In this document: positions 18,788 through 28,443 of the stretch, piece by piece | How positions within the stretch are numbered: position 1 is the stretch's first letter | Layout: each line of letters begins with the position of its first letter | Assembly: GCA_038093515.1 (NCBI GenBank) | Contig: JBBPSI010000260.1 | Coordinates: forward strand, 1 to 32,699 | Length of the DNA: 32,699 nt | Direction of reading: 5' to 3' | DNA from: Butyriboletus loyo | Lineage: Eukaryota; Basidiomycota; Agaricomycetes; Boletales; Boletaceae | The notes under the pieces: generated by a model | What the model was told of the DNA's origin: nothing | The model's database searches: none | The model's input: only the letters and a program-made list of their open reading frames with translations | Program-made: the position numbers and the translations under genes

Positions 18788-18859
18788 ATTCTCTTAGTTC
18801 AATGGTTAGAACATCATTCTTCTAAAGTGTTAATTTTGGTTCGAGTCCAAAAGAGAATA
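18788..18859 (+). tRNA. trnR(ucu): tRNA-Arg (anticodon UCU)
   Basis: Acceptor ATTCTCT/AGAGAAT, anticodon loop CTTCTAA, T arm TTTGGTTCGAGTCCAAA. It reads AGA, the main arginine codon seen here. Confidence 0.93.
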
Positions 18860-19126
18860 AATAAATATAAATCTAAATTAGATTTAAAATATTGTCACAG
18901 TGTAAAATATTTTATTTGAGAATATTATAAATTATTCTAATATTAGAGTAATTATTAATACTTATTTATTATTTAATAAAATAACAAATTTTTTTTAATA
19001 AACTTATATATAATAACTTAACTTAATCATGATTTTAGATCATATTGTTTACAGTATTAATAATAAATACTTATATTGCAATTATTCTTATTATTTATAT
19101 TTTTAATAGAAAATTAAGGGTGGATT

Positions 19127-20167
19127 ATGAGAATATATTTATTTATAAACTTAATGATAAATAATTATTTATTGACTATTATAAATATATTAATTAATTT
19201 AATTGATGTATTAGCTGTTATATTACCTATGTTATTATCAGTAGCTTTTATGACAATAATAGAAAGAAAACAATTAGCTGCACACCAAAGAAGAGTTGGA
19301 CCCACTATAGTAGGTTATTATGGAGTACTTCAACCTTTTGCGGATGCTTTAAAATTAATCTTGAAAGAAACTGTTATTCCAAGTCAATCTAATAAAGTGT
19401 TATTCTATTTAGCTCCTGTTGCTACTTTAATTTTTAGTTTATTAGGATGGGCTATTATTCCATTTGGTCAAGGATTAACATTATTTGATTTTTCATTAGG
19501 AATTTTTTATACATTAGCCTTATCTTCATTAGGAGTATATGGAATTTTATTTGCAGGATGGTCAGCTAATTCAAAATATGCCTTTTTAGGATCTTTAAGA
19601 TCAACTGCTGCTATGATATCATACGAATTAATTTTAAGTTCTGCTATTTTAATTATTATTTTATTAGCAGGTTCATTTAATTATTCAACTATTATTGAAG
19701 TACAACAATCAATTTGGTTTATAGTACCATTATTACCAGTATTCATATTTTATTTTATTTCAATTTTAGCTGAAACAAGTAGAACACCATTTGATTTACA
19801 AGAAGCTGAATCTGAATTAGTTGCTGGTTTCTTCACTGAACATTCTTCAGTTCCTTTTGTATTTTTCTTCTTAGCTGAATATTCTTCTATTGTTTTATTT
19901 AGTTGTATCACAGCTATACTATTCTTAGGTGGTTATAATTTACCAGAAATAGTAGTTAATGGTTCATATATAAATCTACAATCTATTGTTTTAGGTTTAA
20001 AAACTTGTGTATTTTGTTTCTTATTTGTTTTATTCAGAGCTACTTTACCTAGATTAAGATATGATCAATTAATTTCTTTATGTTGGATTAACTTATTACC
20101 TATAGCTGTAGCTTTTATTATATTAGTTCCTAGTATCTTAGTAGCATTTGATATAGCACCTTACTAA
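19127..20167 (+). CDS. nad1: NADH dehydrogenase subunit 1
   Basis: Complex I subunit at the quinone channel, 346 residues with eight membrane helices. Diagnostic motifs are ERKQLAAHQRRVGP (about 46-59), the loop AETSRTPFDLQEAESE (about 215-230), and FRATLPRLRYDQL near the C-terminus. ATG start at 19127; a second in-frame ATG nine codons later is a possible alternative. Stop TAA. First protein gene of the plus block, behind trnC and trnR(ucu). A CCCTCC motif follows. Confidence 0.98.
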   Translation: MRIYLFINLMINNYLLTIINILINLIDVLAVILPMLLSVAFMTIIERKQLAAHQRRVGPTIVGYYGVLQPFADALKLILKETVIPSQSNKVLFYLAPVATLIFSLLGWAIIPFGQGLTLFDFSLGIFYTLALSSLGVYGILFAGWSANSKYAFLGSLRSTAAMISYELILSSAILIIILLAGSFNYSTIIEVQQSIWFIVPLLPVFIFYFISILAETSRTPFDLQEAESELVAGFFTEHSSVPFVFFFLAEYSSIVLFSCITAILFLGGYNLPEIVVNGSYINLQSIVLGLKTCVFCFLFVLFRATLPRLRYDQLISLCWINLLPIAVAFIILVPSILVAFDIAPY

Positions 20168-20498
20168 TTTAATAAAATTATAATGTTAACTTTTCTTAAT
20201 TGTATTAAAGATTCTATAATTATTAAAAACTAATGAATAGATCTTTATTAGTTTATATAACCTTAATTTTTGGTTTTAATATATTATACATATATTAATC
20301 TAATATTAATTATCCCTCCAATTATATAATTTTTATTCTAAGAAATTAAATTAGGTCAAATTTTTCTTTCTAATAAAATTATTCAAAAACAAAAACAAAC
20401 AAATTAAAAGAAGTTAATTAAATATCTGTATATTGTATTGTAAAAATATAAAAAATAACAAATTAATATAAATACTTAAGTTTATTTTATTGCTTAAT
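20168..20498. other. Spacer between nad1 and trnI
   Basis: A 331-nt spacer with the nad1 C-rich motif and CA-rich simple sequence near 20385. No gene seen. Confidence 0.6.
20314..20319 (+). promoter_or_regulatory. C-rich 3' motif of nad1
   Basis: CCCTCC (one C shorter than the consensus) about 147 nt past the stop, flanked by a TAATT/AATTA stem. Confidence 0.55.
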
Positions 20499-20570
20499 AA
20501 AGCCTATGATTTAAGGGTAGAATGTTATCTTGATGAGATAATCGTAGAAGTTCAAATCTTCTTGGGCTTA
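20499..20570 (+). tRNA. trnI(gau): tRNA-Ile (anticodon GAU)
   Basis: Acceptor AAGCCTA/TGGGCTT, anticodon stem TTATC/GATAA with loop TTGATGA, T arm AGAAGTTCAAATCTTCT. It reads AUU and AUC; AUA needs another tRNA. Confidence 0.94.
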
Positions 20571-20810
20571 TATTTTATCAATTATTATTACATAATTCAT
20601 TCTAAAAATAATAATAAGAAGAATTATTGTTACAGTGAATACAAATTAAATTTTACAAATAAAATTTATAATCTGATATATTCTAAAAATTAAAATAAAA
20701 ATATTATATTTTAGTCAGTGATTTATAATAGCTGCTAATTTAATTATTACTATTATTATAGGTAATTATTAAATTTAATTATATAATTTATATTATAATA
20801 ATAAATTATT

Positions 20811-21962
20811 ATGAGATTACTTAAAAGTCACTCTTTACTAAGATTAGCTAATTCTTATGTAGTAGATTCACCCCAACCTTCAAATATTTCATACTTATGG
20901 AATTTTGGATCATTATTAGCTACTTGTTTAATAATTCAAATCTTAACAGGATGTTTCTTAGCTATGCATTATCAACCACATGTGGATTTTGCTTTTAATA
21001 GTGTAGAACATATTATGAGAGATGTTAATAATGGTTGGTTAATCAGATATACTCATGCTAATGTTGCTTCTTTCTTCTTTATCTTTGTTTATGGACATAT
21101 AGGTAGAAATATTTTTTACGGATCATATAAAACACCTAGAATATTGGTGTGGTCAATTGGAGTTATTATCTTAATCTTAATGATGGCTATTGCTTTCTTA
21201 GGTTATGTATTACCTTATGGTCAAATGAGTTTATGGGGTGCTACCGTTATTACTAATTTATTAAGTGCTATTCCTGTTTTTGGTCAAGATTTAGTAGAAT
21301 TAATCTGGGGAGGATTCTCAGTATCTAATGCTACATTAAATAGATTCTTTTCATTACACTATATCTTACCATTTTTATTAGCAGCTTTAGCTTTAGCTCA
21401 CTTAATTGCTCTACACACACATGGATCAAATAATCCTAATGGTATATCATCAAATAGTGATAGATTTGCAATTCACCCTTATTATATGTTTAAAGATCTT
21501 ATAACAATTTTCTTCTTCTTCTTAGCTTTATCAGTAATAGTTTTCTATTATCCAAATTTATTAGGACATAGTGATAATTATATTGAAGCTAATCCTATGA
21601 GTACTCCTGCAAGTATTGTACCAGAATGGTACTTATTACCATTTTATGCTATTTTAAGATCAATACCTAATAAATTATTAGGAGTATTAGCTATGTTTGG
21701 ATCATTATTAATCTTATTAATATTACCAATTGTAGATGTCTCAAGACAAAGAGGTTCTCAATTTAGACCTGCTATGAAAGTAGCTTTCTGGTTCTTTGTA
21801 TTTAATTTCTTCATCTTAATGTGGATTGGATCACAACATCCTAATGAACCTTTTGTATTTATTGGACAAGTATCAACATTCTTCTATTTTGCATGGTTTG
21901 TATTAATTGTACCTGTAATAGGTTTAGTTGAAAATACTTTAATAGATATAGCTACAGAATAA
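20811..21962 (+). CDS. cob: Cytochrome b
   Basis: Catalytic subunit of complex III, 383 residues with eight membrane helices and no intron. The four heme ligands are His82 and His183 (one heme) and His96 and His197 (the other). PEWY marks the Qo site. Phe129, Gly137 and Gly143, positions where Qo-inhibitor resistance arises in fungi, are all wild type. ATG start, TAA stop. It is preceded by trnI and followed by a CCCTCC motif 56 nt downstream. Confidence 0.98.
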   Translation: MRLLKSHSLLRLANSYVVDSPQPSNISYLWNFGSLLATCLIIQILTGCFLAMHYQPHVDFAFNSVEHIMRDVNNGWLIRYTHANVASFFFIFVYGHIGRNIFYGSYKTPRILVWSIGVIILILMMAIAFLGYVLPYGQMSLWGATVITNLLSAIPVFGQDLVELIWGGFSVSNATLNRFFSLHYILPFLLAALALAHLIALHTHGSNNPNGISSNSDRFAIHPYYMFKDLITIFFFFLALSVIVFYYPNLLGHSDNYIEANPMSTPASIVPEWYLLPFYAILRSIPNKLLGVLAMFGSLLILLILPIVDVSRQRGSQFRPAMKVAFWFFVFNFFILMWIGSQHPNEPFVFIGQVSTFFYFAWFVLIVPVIGLVENTLIDIATE

Positions 21963-22449
21963 TTATTTATTTTAATAAATAATTAAAACTTATATTTTCA
22001 TATATTTATATAATACTCCCTCCTTATTAAAATAAAATAAAAATAAAGAATAATTAAAAACACACAACAAATAATTATAAAATTAAAAGAAATATATAAT
22101 ATAATTTATTTATATTATTCTTAAGCAATCTACTAAAAACATAAATATGATGTGTTTTTATTAAATATAATAATATATATTTATATTTAATAAATATTTA
22201 TATATTAACATAAAATAATTAACTTTATATCAGTATTGTTTATATTTAATATGTGAAATATTATTATATCTATTAATTAATAATAACTTTATAAAGTATT
22301 TATAGTTAATTTTCATATTTTATTAAAATAAATTCTAGAATATTTTATAATATAATTAAAATTTTTATTTTCATATTTATTATGTAAAATTTTCGTAGAG
22401 TGTTATTTTTTTCTTTAAATTTATAATTTTGGTCCAAATTTAATTTTTT
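21963..22449. other. Spacer between cob and cox3
   Basis: A 487-nt, very AT-rich spacer. The cob C-rich motif is at 22018-22023 and GGTCCAAATTTAATT lies just ahead of the cox3 ATG. No gene found. Confidence 0.6.
22018..22023 (+). promoter_or_regulatory. C-rich 3' motif of cob
   Basis: CCCTCC, 56 nt past the cob stop. Confidence 0.55.
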
Positions 22450-23256
22450 ATGATAAAATCACATAATTTTCAATTTTTCCCTTATCATTTAGTAGAAATT
22501 TCTCCATGGCCTATAGTATTAAGTTTTGCTTTATTAAATTTAACTATTGGAGCTGTAATGTATATGCAAGGTTACTATTCTGGTGATCTTATCTTAGAAT
22601 TAGGATTTATATTAACTTTAGGTTGTATGACTTTCTGGTTTAGAGATGTAGGTAATGAAGCTACTTTAGGAGGACATCATACAAAACAAGTTAAAAAAGG
22701 TTTAGAAATTGGATTCTTACTTTTTATTGTTAGTGAAATCTTGGCTTTCTTAAGTATTTTCTGGGCTTTCTTCCATGCTAGTTTATCTCCTGCTATTGAA
22801 ATAGGGGGAGTATGGCCACCTCAAGGAATAACACCTTTAAATCCTTTTGCAATACCATTATTAAATACAATATTATTAGTATCTTCAGGAGCTTTTGTAA
22901 CTTATGGTCACCATGCATTAATTAATGGTAACAGAAAAGATACTTTAAGAGGATTAGAATTAACTGTTTTATTTGCTGTTCTTTTCACTTTCTTACAATA
23001 TTTAGAATATGCTAATGCATCTTTCTCAATATCAGATTCAGTATTTGGAAGTGCTTTCTACTGTTCAACAGGTTTACATGGTATTCATGTAATAGTTGGA
23101 ACTATCTTTATCACAGTACAATTAGTTAGAACTATAAATTACCATTTAACAAATACTCATCATCAAGGATGTGAATCAGCTATTTTATATTGGCATTTTG
23201 TTGATATAGTATGGTTATTCTTATTTATTGCTGTATATTACTGGGGAGGATTATAA
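22450..23256 (+). CDS. cox3: Cytochrome c oxidase subunit 3
   Basis: Third core subunit of complex IV, 268 residues with seven membrane helices. Family motifs are HLVEISPWPI near the start, WFRDV (63-67), FWAFFHASLSP (104-114), and a C-terminal HFVDIVWLFLF. ATG start, TAA stop. It is one of the few protein genes with no C-rich motif in the following spacer, which suggests a shared transcript with nad4L, nad5 and nad4 or a different processing signal. Confidence 0.98.
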   Translation: MIKSHNFQFFPYHLVEISPWPIVLSFALLNLTIGAVMYMQGYYSGDLILELGFILTLGCMTFWFRDVGNEATLGGHHTKQVKKGLEIGFLLFIVSEILAFLSIFWAFFHASLSPAIEIGGVWPPQGITPLNPFAIPLLNTILLVSSGAFVTYGHHALINGNRKDTLRGLELTVLFAVLFTFLQYLEYANASFSISDSVFGSAFYCSTGLHGIHVIVGTIFITVQLVRTINYHLTNTHHQGCESAILYWHFVDIVWLFLFIAVYYWGGL

Positions 23257-23785
23257 TTATAATGTTAATAGCATAAGTAAATTAAATAATCTCAGTTATT
23301 TATCTTTAGCTCTGTTTAAATACTTTTACTAATTTAATAGATTAAATATAATTAAGGAATTATTATTCTAATAAATTACCTAAATAAATGAAAAATTAAA
23401 TTATAATTAATTTATATTATTAACTTATTATATTATTTAATAATTTAAATATATTTTATTAAAAATTTAATTTGACATAAAATTTGACATAAAATAAGAT
23501 ACTGTTATTAATAAAGTAATAAATCTTAATATTCTTAAAAAGAAAAATATAATTAATTTATATTTTAAAAATTTTAATCACCATTCTTTCGAAATTATAA
23601 AATAAGTAAAGTCAATAAAACTTATTTTATTAAAAAGTAAACTTTATAAATTATATATAAAAATAACTTAAAATTTTACTTTTTCAATTATTTATTAAAA
23701 TAATTAGATTATAAATGTCAAATTATTATATAAATAATTAGATTTATTAAATGTCCTTAAGGGTAATAAAGCTTTTATTTTACTT
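23257..23785. other. Spacer between cox3 and nad4L
   Basis: A 529-nt spacer without the C-rich motif. It contains a directly repeated AATTTGACATAAA (about 23468-23495) and an 11-bp hairpin at 23597-23630. No gene found. Confidence 0.6.
23597..23630 (+). repeat. 11-bp hairpin downstream of cox3
   Basis: Perfect arms ATAAAATAAGT and complement with a 12-nt loop. It may stand in for the missing C-rich signal behind cox3; this is inference. Confidence 0.6.
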
Positions 23786-24052
23786 ATGAATCTATCAATA
23801 TTATTATTTTTAATTGGTATTTTAGGATTTATTTTAAATAGAAAAAATATAATCTTAATGATTATTGCTATAGAGATTATGCTTCTTGCTGTTACTTTAT
23901 TAGTTTTAATTAGTTCCTTTGGATTTGATGATAACATAGGTCAAACTTTCAGTATATATATTATATCCATAGCTGGAGCTGAATCAGTGATAGGTTTAAG
24001 TATTTTAGTAGCTTTTTATAGATTAAGAGGAAATATTTCTATTAGATCTTAA
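23786..24052 (+). CDS. nad4L: NADH dehydrogenase subunit 4L
   Basis: Small complex I subunit, 88 residues with three membrane helices. The two conserved membrane glutamates are Glu30 (AIEIMLLAV) and Glu66 (AGAESVIG). ATG start, TAA stop. Only seven bases separate it from nad5, the usual fungal nad4L-nad5 pair, so the two are very likely co-transcribed. Confidence 0.98.
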   Translation: MNLSILLFLIGILGFILNRKNIILMIIAIEIMLLAVTLLVLISSFGFDDNIGQTFSIYIISIAGAESVIGLSILVAFYRLRGNISIRS

Positions 24053-24059
24053 AAATTTT

Positions 24060-26057
24060 ATGTATTTATCAATTTTAATTTTCCCTTTATTAGCCTCTTT
24101 TGTCTCTGGATTTCTGGGTAGAAAAATAGGTATAACAGGATCTCATATTATAACATGTACTTGTTTATCTATTTCTTCTTTATTGGCAACAATAGCATTT
24201 TATGAAGTTGGTATATGTGGTTCTCCTGTGTCAGTTTATTTATTTAATTGGGTAGATTCAGAATTTATGTCTATTTCATGGGAATTCTTATTTGATCAAT
24301 TAACTGTATCTATGTTTATTCCTGTATTATATATATCAACATTAATTCATATATATACAACTTCTTATTTAGCTGAAGATCCTCATAATCAAAGATTCTT
24401 TTCTTATTTATCTTTATTCACTTTTTTCATGTTATTATTAGTTTCAGGAGCTAATTATTTTGTAATGTTTATAGGTTGGGAAGGTATTGGAGTAGTATCT
24501 TATTTATTAATCAACTACTATTTCACTAGAATTCAAGCCAATAAAGCAGCTATATTAGCCTTAACTATGAATAGGTTGGGTGATATGGGTTTAAGTATAG
24601 GATTCTTTGCATTATTTGCCTTATTCGGATCTGTTGATTATTCAACAATTTTTAGTTTAGCACCTTTTATGAATGAAACAGCTATTACTATAATTAGTTT
24701 ATTAATGTTAATGGGGGCTATGGCTAAATCTGCTCAAATTCCTTTACATTCTTGGTTACCTGGTTCTATGGAAGCTCCTACACCAGTTAGTGCTTTATTA
24801 CATGCTGCTACACTAGTTACAGCTGGTTTATATTTATTAATTAGATCATCTGCTATTTTAGAATTTAGTCCTACTGCTTTATTAGTTATTACTTTAATTG
24901 GTGCAAGTACAGCTTTCTTTGCAGCTACTTGTGGATTAGTACAAAATGATTTAAAAAGAATAATTGCTTTCAGTACAATATCTCAATTAGGTTATATGGT
25001 AATGGCTGTAGGTTTAAGTCAATATAATGTAGCCTTAATGCATGTAGTTAACCATGCTTTCTTTAAAGCATTATTATTCTTAGGTGCTGGTGCTGTTATT
25101 CATAGTTTCGCTGATGAACAGGATATTAGAAAAATGGGAGGTTTAATTAAATTCTTACCATTTTCTTATACAGCTATGTTAGTAGGTTCTTTATCTCTAT
25201 TAGCTACACCATGGTTAACAGGTTTCTATAGTAAAGATTTAATAATAGAATTAGCTTATGGACAATACAGTTTTGCAGGTATTTATGCTTATATTTTAGG
25301 TAGTTTAACAGCAGGATTAACAGCTTTTTACTCATTCAGATTAATAAGTTTAGTATTCTTAACTGTACCAAATGGTATTAAAAATGTTTATTTAAATTCT
25401 CATGAATCTAATTTTGCTGTTATTATACCTTTATTTATTTTAGCTTTATTTAGTATATTATTTGGATTTGTTTTCTCTGATTTATTTGTTGGAGTGGGTT
25501 CAGATTTCTTTGCTAATTCTATTTTTATTAACCCTAATAACATCTCTATTATTGAAGCTGAATTTAGTTTACCTTTAATAATTAAATTATTCCCTACTTT
25601 ATTCTCAATATTAGGTGCTACAAGTGCTATATTCTTATATCATGTATATCCTAATTTTATTATTAATTTAACTGATTCTACTTTAGGTAAAAAAATTTAT
25701 ACTTTCCTTAACGGTAAATATTTCTTTGATGTAATTTATAACTATTACATCATTTCAGCTGGATTATTAACTGGTAATACTATATCTAAAGTATTAGATA
25801 GAGGTGTAATTGAATTATTAGGTCCTTATGGTTTAGCTTCTGTGTTAGAAAATTCTGCTAATAATATTGCTAAATTAGATACTGGAGTTATTACTACTTA
25901 TTCTTTATATATTACTATAGGTATATTATCATTAGTATTCTTAGTATTTGCACCATTATTATTTGATACTTATATTATATCTGAATTTAGATTAATTGTT
26001 ATCTATATATCAGCTTTATTCTTTTCTTTATTACCTAGTTTATCTAATAAACATTAA
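24060..26057 (+). CDS. nad5: NADH dehydrogenase subunit 5
   Basis: Antiporter-like subunit at the tip of the complex I membrane arm, 665 residues. Key residues are visible: Glu141 in FIGWEGIGVVSYLL, LHSWLP and the following HAATLVTAG (about 230-257), and FYSKDLIIE further on. A long C-terminal part forms the lateral helix. ATG start, TAA stop, no intron. It is followed after 200 nt by nad4 with no C-rich motif between, in line with one transcript. Confidence 0.98.
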   Translation: MYLSILIFPLLASFVSGFLGRKIGITGSHIITCTCLSISSLLATIAFYEVGICGSPVSVYLFNWVDSEFMSISWEFLFDQLTVSMFIPVLYISTLIHIYTTSYLAEDPHNQRFFSYLSLFTFFMLLLVSGANYFVMFIGWEGIGVVSYLLINYYFTRIQANKAAILALTMNRLGDMGLSIGFFALFALFGSVDYSTIFSLAPFMNETAITIISLLMLMGAMAKSAQIPLHSWLPGSMEAPTPVSALLHAATLVTAGLYLLIRSSAILEFSPTALLVITLIGASTAFFAATCGLVQNDLKRIIAFSTISQLGYMVMAVGLSQYNVALMHVVNHAFFKALLFLGAGAVIHSFADEQDIRKMGGLIKFLPFSYTAMLVGSLSLLATPWLTGFYSKDLIIELAYGQYSFAGIYAYILGSLTAGLTAFYSFRLISLVFLTVPNGIKNVYLNSHESNFAVIIPLFILALFSILFGFVFSDLFVGVGSDFFANSIFINPNNISIIEAEFSLPLIIKLFPTLFSILGATSAIFLYHVYPNFIINLTDSTLGKKIYTFLNGKYFFDVIYNYYIISAGLLTGNTISKVLDRGVIELLGPYGLASVLENSANNIAKLDTGVITTYSLYITIGILSLVFLVFAPLLFDTYIISEFRLIVIYISALFFSLLPSLSNKH

Positions 26058-26257
26058 TTTATATATAAATTTGTTACTAATGTTAATAGTATTAATCATT
26101 TAAACTTAGATTATAAGTATAAAATATTTAATTAAATAATTAGATTATTTTTTTACATTAAAAAAATTTATTTAAGTAATGTTTATTTACTAAAAATACT
26201 ACATTTAGGAAATAAATACACACAATAAATAACAAAACACATAAATAAAAATAAAAG

Positions 26258-27715
26258 ATGTTAACTTTATTATTACTTACGCCTATAATAGGTTCTCTAT
26301 TTATTTTATCTATTCCAGCAAATACTTTAGATAGTAATTCAAAAATGAGAACTATTGCTATTACCACTTCTTTAATTAATTTATTAATTTCTATTTTCTT
26401 ATGGTTAAATTTCGATTCTAATACAACTCAGTTTCAATTTGTATCTGAATTTGATTACTTAACTTTGGGACATTTAAATTTTGGTGTTGATGGAATATCT
26501 TTATATTTTGTATTATTAACTACTTTCATTACTCCTATTGCTATCATTTCTAATGCTTATAATATTAATTCTAACTTGAAATTCTTTTTAATTGCTTTCT
26601 TAATTTTAGAAACTTTTCAATTAGCTTTATTTTTAGTGTTAGATTTATTATTATTTTATATCTTTTTTGAAAGTGTTCTGCCTATCTTATTTGTTATAAT
26701 AATTGTATACGGATCTGGAGAATTTAGATTTAGATCGGCTAATTTATTTTTCTTATATACATTATTTGGATCTTTATTTATGTTATTAGCTATTTTACAA
26801 ATTTTTAATTTAGCAGGTACTACAGATTTCCAATTATTATCATTAGTTGACATTAATGCAGATGCACAAAAAATTTTATGGTTAGCTTTCTTCTTAGCTT
26901 TTGCTATTAAAACTCCTTTATGGCCTTTCACTGGTTGGTTATATAGAGCTCATGCTGATAGTCCTTTAGCTGGATCTATTTTATTAGCTGCTACTATATT
27001 AAAGTTTGCTACATACGGTTATATTAGAATATTAATTAATTTCTTACCTGATGCTACAAATTATTTTGGTCCTTTAGTTCAAACTATTGCTATTATTACT
27101 TTAATTTATGCATCTTTAACTACAATTATTCAACAAGATACTAAAACTCTTATTGCTTATTCAAGTATTGCCCATATGAGTGTAGTTATTTTAGGATTAT
27201 TCTCTAATAATATTCAAGGTATTGAAGGAGCTATTTTATTAGCTTTAGGTCATGGTTTTGTTTCTCCTGCTTTATTCATTTGTGTAGGTGGAATTATTTA
27301 TGAGAGAACAGGGACTAGAATTATTAAATATATAAGAGGATTAGTCACTTATATGCCTATTTTCACTATATTATTTTTTATATTTACATTATGTAATACA
27401 GCTATCCCTTTAAGTTTAAATTTCTTAGGTGAACAATTAGCTTTAATTGGAATATGGGAAGTTAATCCTATAATCTCAGTATTAGGAGCTACTGGTATAG
27501 TATTATCTGCATGTTATTCTATCTTCTTATATAATAGAATATCATATGGAACTTATTCACCTAATATGAATAATGTAATTGTATTAGATATTACTAGAAG
27601 AGAATTTATTATTTTAATTTCTTTACTAATACCTACAATATTATTAGGTATATTCCCTAATGTGATATTAGATTCAATACATATATCAGTATCAACTATA
27701 TTATATAATATATAA
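26258..27715 (+). CDS. nad4: NADH dehydrogenase subunit 4
   Basis: Antiporter-like complex I subunit, 485 residues. Glu138 lies in FFESVLPILF, and PLWPFTGWLYRAHADSP carries the conserved loop between helices. ATG start, TAA stop. Last gene of the presumed cox3-nad4L-nad5-nad4 unit; a full CCCCTCC motif follows 110 nt downstream. Confidence 0.98.
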   Translation: MLTLLLLTPIIGSLFILSIPANTLDSNSKMRTIAITTSLINLLISIFLWLNFDSNTTQFQFVSEFDYLTLGHLNFGVDGISLYFVLLTTFITPIAIISNAYNINSNLKFFLIAFLILETFQLALFLVLDLLLFYIFFESVLPILFVIIIVYGSGEFRFRSANLFFLYTLFGSLFMLLAILQIFNLAGTTDFQLLSLVDINADAQKILWLAFFLAFAIKTPLWPFTGWLYRAHADSPLAGSILLAATILKFATYGYIRILINFLPDATNYFGPLVQTIAIITLIYASLTTIIQQDTKTLIAYSSIAHMSVVILGLFSNNIQGIEGAILLALGHGFVSPALFICVGGIIYERTGTRIIKYIRGLVTYMPIFTILFFIFTLCNTAIPLSLNFLGEQLALIGIWEVNPIISVLGATGIVLSACYSIFLYNRISYGTYSPNMNNVIVLDITRREFIILISLLIPTILLGIFPNVILDSIHISVSTILYNI

Positions 27716-28443
27716 TATAATCAATATGTAATTATTTTATTACGACTTCAATATTAATCATTATTTAGTTATGAGTTTATTAATTCATTTGAATAGATTA
27801 GATTTTTGGTTTAGTTATTTATCTCCCCTCCTTACTAAGTTATAAGATTAGAATTATTTTAATTAATAAATAATAATTAGAAATTAGTAACTTAGATAGT
27901 AGTTAAAGATACTCTGTTTAAATATTTTAAGAAGAATAAAAACAAAACAAAACAAAATCTGTTTTAAATTTTAAAATTCATTCAAATCTGAATAATTAAA
28001 TTAATTTATCTATTTAATAGTCTTTATTTATTAAAATAAAGTTTAATATTCTCAGTTCTAAATTCTAATTTTTAAGGTCAAATTATTTAATGATGTATTA
28101 AGATTATTTAGTGTGTTTTGTGTTTTACATAAAAGTATGAGCTGATAATATAGTTTAATTATATTAAGGATACAATTTTATATTAATATATTTAAATTTT
28201 TATTCTATACTTAAAAAATTAGTAAGTATTTAAATTTTTAGCTTTTATTTTAATAATCTTTATATTGTATCGTATCCCATATATTAACATTATTTTATTA
28301 GTATTTAATGGATTATTAAATGAGTAAATAAAGTATATATTATATCTATTCTTATATGGATAATTATTCACTTTATTTATATTTTTTCGAATATGTTTAA
28401 TTAGGTTAGTAAAATAACTCACAAATTTAGCAAACAAATCAAA
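27716..28443. other. Spacer between nad4 and rps3
   Basis: About 730 nt, the longest spacer without a gene. It contains the nad4 C-rich motif, an (AAAAC)n-like run near 27940, and AAGGTCAAATT near 28074. The last 40 nt are open in the rps3 frame. Nothing else seen. Confidence 0.6.
27825..27831 (+). promoter_or_regulatory. C-rich 3' motif of nad4
   Basis: CCCCTCC, 110 nt past the nad4 stop. Confidence 0.6.
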
